Shown here one piece after another: positions 1-8,186 of a DNA stretch of 39,121 nucleotides. The notes beneath the pieces were generated by a model. The model did no database searches. It worked only from the letters and a program-made list of their open reading frames with translations, and had not been told where the DNA came from. Both the position numbers and the translations under genes were made by a program. Every line of letters begins with the position of its first letter. Position 1 is the first letter of the stretch. This DNA comes from Cohnella xylanilytica (lineage in GTDB: Bacteria; Bacillota; Bacilli; Paenibacillales; Paenibacillaceae): the NCBI RefSeq assembly GCF_014212175.1, contig NZ_JACJVR010000045.1:1-39121 (forward strand), given 5' to 3'.

Positions 1-575
1 CATGCTGCGAAAGTTGAGTTATTACCTATAAGGTTTCCCTTTGCATTCCCATAGTTGAACAAGGCTTCCTGAAGATCTATCATTATATAGTTAAATAGTT
101 GATTATCTTTTATTGCAGGAATATACTCATACTTTAATGAATCCAAAAATCTACTTAATGAAGCTCTAGCTTTTGTTAAAGAGATTGTCGTTCCCTTTAA
201 TCGTTTTTCCAAATCATCCGATTGTGTTGGAGTTACCGAACCTCTATGCCATGTTCTGGTGACAGTAAAATATTCAGGAAGTGTATTTGGAGATCTATCC
301 CCTCGTTTAAAGGTTATTCGTATTTGAATAAACTGTTTCCCCTTAATAGATTCCTGTCTAACTTCCTTTAGCCTGCTAAAGTTAAAATCGTTGTAGAAGT
401 TAACTTCGGTTCTAAAATCAGTTTGTGAATTAAAGAATAGGTTTAAGGCTTTTAGAATATTAGACTTGCCTGCGTCATTACCACCAGAAAATATATTTAG
501 TGAATTATTCTTTGTGATTTTTAGATAATAGATCGATCTAAAGTACCTTATTTCAATTTGACTAATAATCTCCAT
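1..575 (-). CDS. OLD/AAA-type ATPase, N-terminal part (cut by window edge)
   Basis: Reading the minus strand from ATG at 575 gives an uninterrupted frame of 191 codons that runs off the window. It opens with a beta strand (MEIISQIEIRYFRSI) followed by a P-loop, SGGNDAGKSN, around residues 30-39, with K37 and S38 as the nucleotide-binding residues. This arrangement is typical of the AAA_15/OLD group of SMC-like ATPases, which includes OLD nucleases and ATPases of many phage-defence systems. The C-terminal half, where a Toprim or other effector domain would lie, is outside the window, so the function is open. The DNA is far more AT-rich than everything after about 660, which suggests transfer. 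An AGGAGG lies at 620-625, 44 bases upstream of the only in-frame ATG, so the translation start is not well explained. Confidence 0.72.
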   Translation of the reverse strand, partial: MEIISQIEIRYFRSIYYLKITKNNSLNIFSGGNDAGKSNILKALNLFFNSQTDFRTEVNFYNDFNFSRLKEVRQESIKGKQFIQIRITFKRGDRSPNTLPEYFTVTRTWHRGSVTPTQSDDLEKRLKGTTISLTKARASLSRFLDSLKYEYIPAIKDNQLFNYIMIDLQEALFNYGNAKGNLIGNNSTFAA

Positions 576-733
576 GCAACCATCGCCCCATGAAACTATG
601 CGTAATTTGTAATATTATACCTCCTTTTTTCATACTATTGTAGTTTATTTCAAAAACTTGCCGTTACTTGTGGTACGGTTCACCGCGATTGATCTTAAAC
701 GATCCTCCCTGCGCTGCCCGTCGCAGCCCTTCC

Positions 734-1636
734 CTATTCGGGACGATGCCGGGTTCGGTACTCCGTCGGCGTCGATCGGTAATATCTCTTGAAGGCGCCG
801 GCGAAGCTCTCCGGCGTGGCGAAGCCCAGCCGTTCCGATACGGCGGCTACGGGAAGGTCGGTCGACGACAAGAGACGGGCGGCGGCGCTCATGCGCGCTT
901 CCGTCTTCTTGGCGTTGAACGACAGGCCGTACTGCTTGCGCACGGCTCGTTCGGTCTGTCTCGGGCTCAGGCCGAGTTCGTCGGCCAAGCTCGTCAAGGT
1001 GACATCGCGGAAGCGGAACAGGAACGCGTTCTCGATGGCGAGCAGCCGGCTGTCGTCGAGCGTTCGGGTCGGCAGCGGTCGGGAAGACGGCTCGGCGTCC
1101 TCGTATTGGCGGAGCGTCCGAACGAGGACCATCTCCAGCAGTCGGGCGACGTTGCCCGGGTAGCCGAGCTCGCGCGCTTCCGCCTCCTTCGAGATCAGCC
1201 GGAACAGTTCGAGCAGCCCGGCGCGGTCCTGCCCGATCCAGAACGGAGTCGACAGGAGCCTCCGGACCAATTCGGCGTCGTCCGAATCGGCCGCGGGTTC
1301 GGGCGCGCCGCGGGGAGCGTCCGGACGGAGGACCTCGCAGAAGACGCAATACTCCGACATCGGATCGAGCGGATCGGGCAATTGTTCATGCGCGACGAGG
1401 GGGCCCGTCATATACAGGGAGCCGGGTCCGAGCGGGTACCGCTCTCCTTGCGCGATCAGCGTGCCCCGGCCGCTCGGGACGTAATGCAGCTCGTAGCTGC
1501 GGGCGCTATGGCTGTGCTCGGGCATCGGGAGATGGAAGGTGCCGGACTTGACGTAGTGGACGTTCAGCGCGAGTCCGCCGAGCGACAGCTTCACGTCCAG
1601 ATTGCCTAGCTCGATCGGGAAGAGATCCTTCGGCAT
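734..1636 (-). CDS. AraC-family transcriptional regulator
   Basis: This 300-residue protein has an N-terminal cupin-like sensor region (about residues 20-110, with HxH-like PEHSHS and the turn YVPSGRG) and a C-terminal double helix-turn-helix of the AraC/XylS family (about residues 200-297, with TLTSLADELGLSPRQ and AAVSERLGFATPESFAGAFKRYY). Members usually bind a sugar through the cupin and activate nearby catabolic genes. The gene is divergent from the GH43-GH95-GH127 operon that starts at 1886, so control of that operon is the natural inference. The start is supported by AAGGAG nine bases upstream of the ATG. The effector sugar cannot be read from the sequence. Confidence 0.9.
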   Translation of the reverse strand: MPKDLFPIELGNLDVKLSLGGLALNVHYVKSGTFHLPMPEHSHSARSYELHYVPSGRGTLIAQGERYPLGPGSLYMTGPLVAHEQLPDPLDPMSEYCVFCEVLRPDAPRGAPEPAADSDDAELVRRLLSTPFWIGQDRAGLLELFRLISKEAEARELGYPGNVARLLEMVLVRTLRQYEDAEPSSRPLPTRTLDDSRLLAIENAFLFRFRDVTLTSLADELGLSPRQTERAVRKQYGLSFNAKKTEARMSAAARLLSSTDLPVAAVSERLGFATPESFAGAFKRYYRSTPTEYRTRHRPE

Positions 1637-1731
1637 GGCCGTTCGCTCCTTGCCGCCTGCGAGAATGCGACATCTTGGCCGTCCGGATGTCGCGTCGGGC
1701 GGATACCGGGGCGTCGCTGCAGGTCGATATA

Positions 1732-1737
1732 ATTATA
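1732..1737 (-). promoter_or_regulatory. possible -10 box of the AraC gene
   Basis: The minus strand reads TATAAT here, about 95 bases before the AraC start codon. No good -35 hexamer lies 16-18 bases upstream (the best is TTCCTC), so this is a weak promoter call that may need an activator. Confidence 0.3.
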
Positions 1738-1789
1738 GCCGAACGAGACCTGCGGGAGGAATCCGGCCTCTCTTCGAATGCAGGATAGA

Positions 1790-1842
1790 TCAAGTAATTG
1801 AAATGATCGATCATTGTTGATCCGGCATCGGTCTTCTATACT
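1790..1842 (+). promoter_or_regulatory. promoter and palindromic operators of the GH43-GH95-GH127 operon
   Basis: TTGTTG (1814-1819) and TATACT (1837-1842) are separated by 17 bases, a good sigma-A promoter 43 bases before the GH43 start codon. Two dyads lie in front of or overlap it: TCAA-GTAA-TTGA at 1790-1801 and the perfect 14-base palindrome AATGATCGATCATT at 1802-1815, which touches the -35 box. These are candidate regulator sites; the divergent AraC protein is one possible binder, though AraC proteins more often bind direct repeats. Confidence 0.55.
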
Positions 1843-1885
1843 TGCCGTGTGATCAGCATTCGAACTTCGAAGGAGAGGAGTCCCT

Positions 1886-3685
1886 ATGTCCGGAGAAAAG
1901 AAGTACATCTTGTGCTATACGAGGGAACCGAACGAGGAGCAGGCGTATCCTCCGAAGCTGGCTTATAGCATGCATCTTGCCTGCAGCGACGACGGCTATC
2001 GTTATCGGGAGCTGAATCGCAATTCCGGCGTCTTGTTCGCCTTGGCTACGGAAGCGCCGAACGGGTCTCTTCGGCCCAAGAGCTTGAAGAATCCTTATCT
2101 GTTCGATCTGGCCGACGGGACCTTCGGCGTGATCGCTGTATGTACGGAAGCGGGGGGAGAGGACGATATCGAGAGCAAAGGCTCCGTCCTGCTGTTCAAG
2201 TCGGCGGATCTGCTGAGTTATCGGGAGATCGGGCTTCTCGACCTGAAGGGCGATACTTATGTCCGCGACGCGGCGTGCGAGTTCGACCGGGCGAACGATC
2301 GATATGTCGTACGCTGGAGCGACGGCAACGGGAGATTCTATCGGAATTCGATAGAGGATCTCATGGACCTGAGCGGCGCGTCGGAACCGGAAGAGGCGGA
2401 GGCTTTCACGGTGGAAGGCGTGTCCGCCGACATCGAAGGCATCGCGCCTCGCAATTCCCTCCCGGTCCCGCGGGATGTGGCGGATCGGCTTGAGAGGAAG
2501 CTGACGGCTCCGACGAACATCCGCAACGAAGCGCCGGAACGCGTTGAGGCCGCGACGGACGAGCAGCTGAGAGCCGTCCCGGCGACGTCCTTCTATAGCG
2601 ACGGCACGACCGCGGAGAAGCCGGTGGATTGGGATACGACGGGGATCGATTGGAGCCGCGCGGGGAGCTATCGAATAACGGGCAAAATCCGTCAGCCTCG
2701 TTCTTCCTTCCCGATGGCCGTCGACCGGGCCGATCCCTGCATCGCCAAGTGGAAGGGCAAGTTCTATTTTATCGCCACCAACGATGCGGACGGGAACCGC
2801 AGCCTCTCTATCCGGGAGGCGGATACGATCTCGGGCTTGGCGACGGCGGAGGAAGTCCGGATTCTGGACACGGAGACGTACGGCCATCTGAAGAGCTTCC
2901 TGTGGGCGCCCGAATTCCATGCTATCGGAGAGGATCTGTACCTGTTCCATGCCGGAAGCACGGGGGAATTCGTCAATATCCAGTCCCACGTCGCCAAGCT
3001 GAAGAAGAACGGCAATCCCGTCGTCGCCACCGATTGGGAGGAGCCCGTCCGAGTTGTCCGCAGAGACGGAAGTCCCCTCTTCGAGGCGGGCATTACGCTC
3101 GACATGACGATTATTCAATGGAAGGGTCGCGTCTACGCGGCTTGGGCTCAGCGGGAGTTCGTCCCGAGCGACCTCGGCTCCTGGATCTATATCGCCGAGA
3201 TCGATCCTAAGGAGCCGTGGAGGCTGACGACGGATCCCGTGCTTCTGTCGAAGCCGGATTACGGTTGGGCGAACAACCGCACGTTCGTCGAAGAAGGGCC
3301 TTACGCCTTGATCACGGACAAGAAGATCTTCATGACGTTCGCCGGCGCCTTGGTCGACGCGACGTATTGCGTAGGCATTCTGAGCGCGGATCCGGAGGCG
3401 GACCTGCTGGATCCGGCCAGCTGGACCAAGGGCAATTATCCGCTGCTGACGTCCAGAAGCGTGCCGGGCGAATACGGGCCGGGCCACAATTCCTACGTAA
3501 CGGACGAAGACGGCTTCATCTGGAACGTCTATCATGCGAGGAACGGAATCGACGGCCCCAGATGCGCCGGCTTAAGGCGCGTTCACTTCGACATCGACGG
3601 CTATCCGGTTCTCGATCTCACGGAAGAGAAGGACTTGAAGCCGGAGCTGGCCGAGGTATCCACGGTCGTCGTCGTGAATCGATAG
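1886..3685 (+). CDS. glycoside hydrolase family 43 enzyme with internal Ig-like domain
   Basis: This 599-residue protein has three parts. Residues 1-200 have propeller-like strands (SLKNPYLFDLADGTFGV). Residues about 215-270 resemble a Big_4 bacterial Ig-like domain (SFYSDGTTAEKPVDWD). Residues about 275-599 form a GH43 five-bladed propeller. Probable catalytic residues are D283 in RADPCI (base), E470 in VEEGP (acid) and E343 in LWAPEF at the position usually taken by the pKa-modulating Asp. GH43 enzymes mostly remove alpha-L-arabinofuranosyl or beta-D-xylosyl units; the exact substrate is not clear. There is no signal peptide, so it should act on imported oligosaccharides. The start follows AGGAGAGGAG closely. 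It is the first gene of an operon with the GH95 and GH127 genes. Confidence 0.88.
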   Translation: MSGEKKYILCYTREPNEEQAYPPKLAYSMHLACSDDGYRYRELNRNSGVLFALATEAPNGSLRPKSLKNPYLFDLADGTFGVIAVCTEAGGEDDIESKGSVLLFKSADLLSYREIGLLDLKGDTYVRDAACEFDRANDRYVVRWSDGNGRFYRNSIEDLMDLSGASEPEEAEAFTVEGVSADIEGIAPRNSLPVPRDVADRLERKLTAPTNIRNEAPERVEAATDEQLRAVPATSFYSDGTTAEKPVDWDTTGIDWSRAGSYRITGKIRQPRSSFPMAVDRADPCIAKWKGKFYFIATNDADGNRSLSIREADTISGLATAEEVRILDTETYGHLKSFLWAPEFHAIGEDLYLFHAGSTGEFVNIQSHVAKLKKNGNPVVATDWEEPVRVVRRDGSPLFEAGITLDMTIIQWKGRVYAAWAQREFVPSDLGSWIYIAEIDPKEPWRLTTDPVLLSKPDYGWANNRTFVEEGPYALITDKKIFMTFAGALVDATYCVGILSADPEADLLDPASWTKGNYPLLTSRSVPGEYGPGHNSYVTDEDGFIWNVYHARNGIDGPRCAGLRRVHFDIDGYPVLDLTEEKDLKPELAEVSTVVVVNR

Positions 3686-3729
3686 CGGGCTATAGGCTGT
3701 AGACAAATTCAATGGAAGGCGGTTCGGAT

Positions 3730-6009
3730 ATGGGCGAGATCGCAAGCCGCGAGAGGCTCTGGTATAGACAACCGGCTCAAGACTGGAACGAAGCGCTGCC
3801 GATCGGCAACGGGCGATTGGGCGCTATGGTATTCGGAGGCGCGGACCGCGAACGGCTCCAATTGAACGAGGATTCGCTCTGGTACGGAGGGCCGAGGGAT
3901 CGCAACAATCGGGACGCCCTTCCGAACCTGCCGAAGATCAGGGAACTCATTCTGGCCGGCAAGCTGCGGGAAGCCCAGGACCTGGCGAGCATGGCGCTGA
4001 CGGGGATCCCCGAATCGCAGCGGCATTATTTGCCCCTGGGAGATCTGGAGCTTCAATTCGCGTCATCCGGCGGTTCCGCGGAGGAGTACGAACGGGAGCT
4101 CGACCTCAGCCGCGGATTGACGGCGGTGTCCTACGTTCAAGACGGGATTCGATATTCCCGCGAAGCGTTCGCCAGTTGCCCGGACCAGGTCATCGCGGTC
4201 CGGCTTCAAGCAGACAAGCCGGGGAGCCTGACCTTCCGGGCGCGATGGGATCGCCAGCGGTGGCGTTACCTGGACGGAATCGAGCCGTGGGGGACGGACG
4301 GGCTGATTATGGCGGGCGACGCCGGCGGCGAGGGCGGGGTGAGCTTCCGCGCGGCGTTGAAGGCGGTTACAAGAGGGGGCAACTGCCGCACGATCGGAGA
4401 ATATCTGCTGGTCGAGCAAGCGGACGAGGCGATCCTGCTTATCGCGGCCGGCACGACGTTCCGTTCGCCGGACCCGGAGCAAGCCTGCAAGGAAGAGATC
4501 GAAGCCGCGGCTCGGCTATCGTACGAGAGGCTTCGGGAGCGGCACGTCGCGGATTACCGTTCCTTCTTCGACCGCGTGCAGCTGAACATCGAGGAGCCGG
4601 ACGGCGACAAGAGCGAGCTGACGACCGACGAGAGGCTGGCCGGAATCGAACGCGGACAGGACGATCCGGGACTGGTCGCGCTGTACTTCCAATTCGGGCG
4701 TTATCTTCTTATCGCCTCGAGCCGCCCCGGCTCCCTGCCGGCGAATTTGCAAGGAATCTGGAACCCTCACTTTCTGCCGCCATGGGACAGCAAGTTTACG
4801 ATCAATATCAATACCCAGATGAATTATTGGCTGGCGGAAAACTGCAACTTGGCGGAGTGCCATCTTCCCCTGTTCGATCTGATCGAGAGAATGCGGGCGC
4901 CGGGAAGAGAGACGGCGGCGGTCATGTACGGGTGCCGCGGGTTCACCGCGCATCACAATACGGACTTGTGGGCCGACACGGCCCCGCAGGACGCGTATCC
5001 TCCCGCGACCTTCTGGCCGATGGGCGCGGCGTGGCTGTGCCTGCATCTCTGGGAGCATTACGCATTCGGCCGGGACGAGGCGTTCCTGGCGGAGGCGTAT
5101 CCGACGATGAAGGAAGCGGCCCGATTCCTGCTGGACTACCTGATCGAAGGGGAAGACAGGCGGCTGATCACGTGTCCTTCGGTATCCCCGGAGAACACCT
5201 ATGTGCTCCCGGGAGGCGAATCCGGCGTGCTGTGCGCCGGAGCTTCGATGGATTTTCAAATCATTCGCGCCTTGTTCGACGCCTGCATCCGGAGCATCCG
5301 CATTCTCGGGATCGACGAACCGTTCGGCCTGGAGCTGGAGGCCGCTCTGAGCCGGCTCCCGCAGCCCGCGATCGGCCGGCACGGCCAGCTTCAGGAGTGG
5401 ATGGAGGACTACGAGGAGGCCGAGCCGGGGCACCGCCATATCTCCCATCTGTTCGGGTTGTACCCCGGGGAGCAGTTCACGCCGGACGAGACGCCGGAGC
5501 TGGCGGCCGCCGCGCGCGTCGCGCTGGAGAGACGGCTTGCTCATGGGGGCGGGCATACCGGCTGGAGCCGGGCGTGGATTATCAACTTCTGGGCGCGCCT
5601 CCGGGACGCGGACAAGGCTCGCGAGAACGTGCTGGCGCTGCTCGGCCATTCCACGCTGCCGAATCTATTCGACAACCATCCGCCGTTCCAGATCGACGGG
5701 AACTTCGGCGGGACGGCGGGCATCGCCGAGATGCTGCTGCAGAGCCACTCGGGCGTGCTCCATCTTCTTCCCGCCTGGCCGGCCGCCTGGGGCGACGGGC
5801 GCGTACGCGGCCTGCGGGCGCGGGGCGGCTACACGGTGGATATGGAATGGTCGCAAGGGCGGCTCGGGCGGGTCGTCGTCGCCGCTTCCCGTTCGGGCGT
5901 GTGCCGCATTCGCGGCCTGGGGGCGGACATCGTCGAGCTGCCCGTGGAAGCCGGGCGGAGCTATACGCTGACGGCGCCGTTCGAGGGGGCGAGCGCGGCC
6001 CATTCGTGA
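3730..6009 (+). CDS. glycoside hydrolase family 95 (alpha-L-fucosidase / alpha-L-galactosidase type)
   Basis: The protein (759 residues from this start) opens with the GH95 signature LPIGNGRLGAMVFGG and LNEDSLWYGGP. The catalytic elements known from bifidobacterial AfcA can be matched: N359 and N361 in NINTQMNYW, E488 in SVSPENTY and D656 in FQIDGNFGG. Family members remove terminal alpha-1,2-L-fucose or alpha-L-galactose, both of which occur as xyloglucan or xylan side groups. No signal peptide is present. An ATG at 3712 is also in frame, but AAGGCGG at 3715-3721 sits correctly only for the ATG at 3730. It lies 44 bases after the GH43 gene and 63 before the GH127 gene, consistent with one transcript. 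Confidence 0.93.
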   Translation: MGEIASRERLWYRQPAQDWNEALPIGNGRLGAMVFGGADRERLQLNEDSLWYGGPRDRNNRDALPNLPKIRELILAGKLREAQDLASMALTGIPESQRHYLPLGDLELQFASSGGSAEEYERELDLSRGLTAVSYVQDGIRYSREAFASCPDQVIAVRLQADKPGSLTFRARWDRQRWRYLDGIEPWGTDGLIMAGDAGGEGGVSFRAALKAVTRGGNCRTIGEYLLVEQADEAILLIAAGTTFRSPDPEQACKEEIEAAARLSYERLRERHVADYRSFFDRVQLNIEEPDGDKSELTTDERLAGIERGQDDPGLVALYFQFGRYLLIASSRPGSLPANLQGIWNPHFLPPWDSKFTININTQMNYWLAENCNLAECHLPLFDLIERMRAPGRETAAVMYGCRGFTAHHNTDLWADTAPQDAYPPATFWPMGAAWLCLHLWEHYAFGRDEAFLAEAYPTMKEAARFLLDYLIEGEDRRLITCPSVSPENTYVLPGGESGVLCAGASMDFQIIRALFDACIRSIRILGIDEPFGLELEAALSRLPQPAIGRHGQLQEWMEDYEEAEPGHRHISHLFGLYPGEQFTPDETPELAAAARVALERRLAHGGGHTGWSRAWIINFWARLRDADKARENVLALLGHSTLPNLFDNHPPFQIDGNFGGTAGIAEMLLQSHSGVLHLLPAWPAAWGDGRVRGLRARGGYTVDMEWSQGRLGRVVVAASRSGVCRIRGLGADIVELPVEAGRSYTLTAPFEGASAAHS

Positions 6010-6072
6010 TGGCCGGCTTGCCGTTCGAGAGAAGCGTTATCCAGAAGAAGATTCAATGAGGAGGAGACCGCC

Positions 6073-7937
6073 TTGGAACCGTTGAAGGGAACGAACGTCC
6101 TTATCCGGGATGGAGAGATCAAACGAAGGGAAGCGGCGAACCGTGCGTACTTGATGAAGCTGAAGAACGAGAATCTTCTCTTCAATTACCGGCTGGAGGC
6201 CGGACGGTTCTCGGGCCGGGGCATTCCGGACGACGCGCACGGAGGCTGGGAATCGCCGGTTTGTCAGCTGCGGGGACATTTCCTCGGCCATTGGCTGTCG
6301 GCGGCCGCCATGCATGTCGAAGAGACGGGGGATCCGGAGCTAAGGGTGAAGATGGAGCTCATCATCGACGAATTGGCGGAGTGCCAGAAGGATAACGGAG
6401 GTCGATGGGCGGGGCCCATTCCGGAGAAGTACCTGCACTGGATCGCGAACGGGAAGAGCATCTGGGCGCCGCAATACAACCTGCACAAGCTGCTCATGGG
6501 TCTTGTCGACGCTTATCTCTATGCCGGGAACGAGAAGGCGCTAAGCATCGCGGATTCGTTCGCGGATTGGTTCGTCGATTGGAGCGGCCGATTCTCGAGG
6601 GAGCAATTCGACGATATTCTGGACGTCGAGACCGGCGGCATGCTGGAGGTCTGGGCGGATCTTCTGCGCATTACGGGCAACGCCAAGTACAAGTCGCTGC
6701 TTGAGCGGTATTATCGCAGCCGGCTGTTCCAGCCCTTGCTCGAAGGCAAGGACCCGCTGACGAATATGCACGCGAACACGACGATCCCGGAAGTGCTGGG
6801 CTGCGCCAGAGCCTACGAGGTGACGGGCGAACAACGATGGATGGATATCGTGAAGGCCTATTGGAAGTGCGCGGTGACGGAGAGAGGGTATCTGGCGACG
6901 GGCGGACAGACGGCCGGCGAGGTGTGGATGCCCAAGAACAAGATGAAGGCCCGCCTCGGGGACAAAAACCAGGAGCACTGCACGGTCTACAACATGATCC
7001 GTCTGGCCGAGTTCCTGTTCCGGCATTCGCGGACCCCGCCTATGCGCAATACATCGAGTACAACCTGTACAACGGCATCATGTCGCAGGCGTATTACCAA
7101 GAATATTCGTTGACCGGCCATAAGCACGATTATCCTTCCAGCGGATTGCTCACGTACTTCCTTCCGATGAAGGCCGGTCTGCGCAAGGATTGGAGCTCGG
7201 AGACGGACAGCTTCTTCTGCTGTCACGGAACGATGGTCCAGGCGAACGCCGCCTGGAATCGCGGCCTCTATTATCAGGATCGGGACGGCATTTACGTCTG
7301 CCAATATTTCGACTCGGAAGTAAAGGCGAATATCGGGGGAACGCCCGTCACCATCGTTCAATCCCAGGATCGCATGAGCGGAAGCGGGATGAACTCCTCT
7401 ATTACAGCGGGCGTGCAGGGAATAAATCCAATGACCGCTATTCACGAGAATATGCCCTCGTACCGGAAGTACGATCTCAACGTGAGCCTCTCGGAGCCGG
7501 CGGAATTTACGATCTATCTCCGGATACCGGAATGGATCATGTCGGAAGCGACGATCTACGTCAACGGCAGCCTTCAAGGGAAGTCGGAGGACGGCGGCCG
7601 CTTCTATGCCGTTCGGCGAGTCTGGCAGGACGGGGATACCGTCAGCCTGCTGCTGCCGATCGGAATCCGCTTCGTTCCGCTGCCGGACGACGAGAGCATG
7701 GGGGCGTTCCGGTTCGGTCCGGAGGTTCTGGCGGGGATCTGCGAATCCGAGAGAATCCTGTATGCGGACTTGGACGCCGCAGCGTCCGAATTGGAGATGG
7801 AGAATGAACGCGAGTGGGGAAGCTGGCGATATTTCTTCAAGACCGCCAATCAGGACCCGGCGATCTCGTTTAGGCGACTCCGGGATATCGGGTACGAACC
7901 GTACCAGATTTATTTTAAGGTGAAGCAAGCCCGATAG
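6073..7937 (+). pseudogene. GH127 beta-L-arabinofuranosidase, frameshifted
   Basis: Two overlapping frames together make one complete GH127 protein of about 621 residues. The first frame starts at TTG 6073, eight bases after AGGAGG, and encodes the N-terminal half through EHCTVYNM and EFLFRHS. The second takes over at about 7029 with DPAYAQYIEYN and runs to the TAG at 7935-7937. A single lost base around 7024-7031 (for example TCGGCGGAC becoming TCGCGGAC) explains the shift; otherwise translation ends at 7113. All catalytic residues known from bifidobacterial HypBA1 are present if the frame is restored: E283 (acid/base), zinc ligands E301 and C303, and the Cys pair C383-C384. It is either a recent mutation or a sequencing error, as both halves are otherwise intact. 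No slippery heptamer is visible at the junction. Confidence 0.85.
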
Positions 7938-7999
7938 GGCAGTCCGATAAAGCAAGTTCGATAAAGCAAGTCCGATAAAGCAAGACCGATAAAGCAAGT
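7931..7999 (+). repeat. 14-bp tandem repeat, five units
   Basis: The unit CCGATAAAGCAAGT is repeated head to tail: a degenerate 13-base first unit at 7931-7943 (CCGATAGGGCAGT), then four 14-base units at 7944-7957, 7958-7971, 7972-7985 and 7986-7999 that differ by one base at most from the consensus. The first unit includes the stop codon of the GH127 gene. This looks like replication slippage just behind the gene; copy number may vary between strains. Confidence 0.9.
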
Positions 8000-8115
8000 G
8001 CCGTAGATGCCATAGAGATGGCGTCCGTCGTTGCGGAACGGCCGGTCGAACGGCGAGCCGCGAACCGGTCCGGGAACCTGCAAGCGAACGGGTGAGAAAC
8101 CAAGCGATCGACGGG

Positions 8116-8144
8116 TTGTTGCCTTCGCCTCCAAACGCTAAACT
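8116..8144 (+). promoter_or_regulatory. candidate promoter of the ABC exporter operon
   Basis: TTGTTG (8116-8121) and TAAACT (8139-8144) are spaced by 17 bases and lie 42 bases before the start codon at 8187. No clear terminator separates it from the GH127 gene, so read-through from upstream is also possible. Confidence 0.45.
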
Positions 8145-8186
8145 GGGCTTGTTTCGTTCAAAATCGGGCTGCTGTGGAGGAACAAG

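Noticed and set aside
7020..7040. Programmed frameshifting to make full-length GH127.
   Set aside because: No slippery heptamer or stimulatory structure is visible, and the family is not known for recoding; a simple base loss or read error is enough.
7931..7999. CRISPR array.
   Set aside because: The 14-base units are directly adjacent without unique spacers, and no cas genes are present.
7944..7999. The AAGCAAGT in the tandem repeat as a further binding site of the shared uptake promoters.
   Set aside because: Only eight bases are shared and neither the GATG pair nor a promoter is present; likely chance.
8040..8085. Inverted CCGGT/ACCGG repeat as terminator after GH127.
   Set aside because: Long, poorly pairing loop and no T tract.
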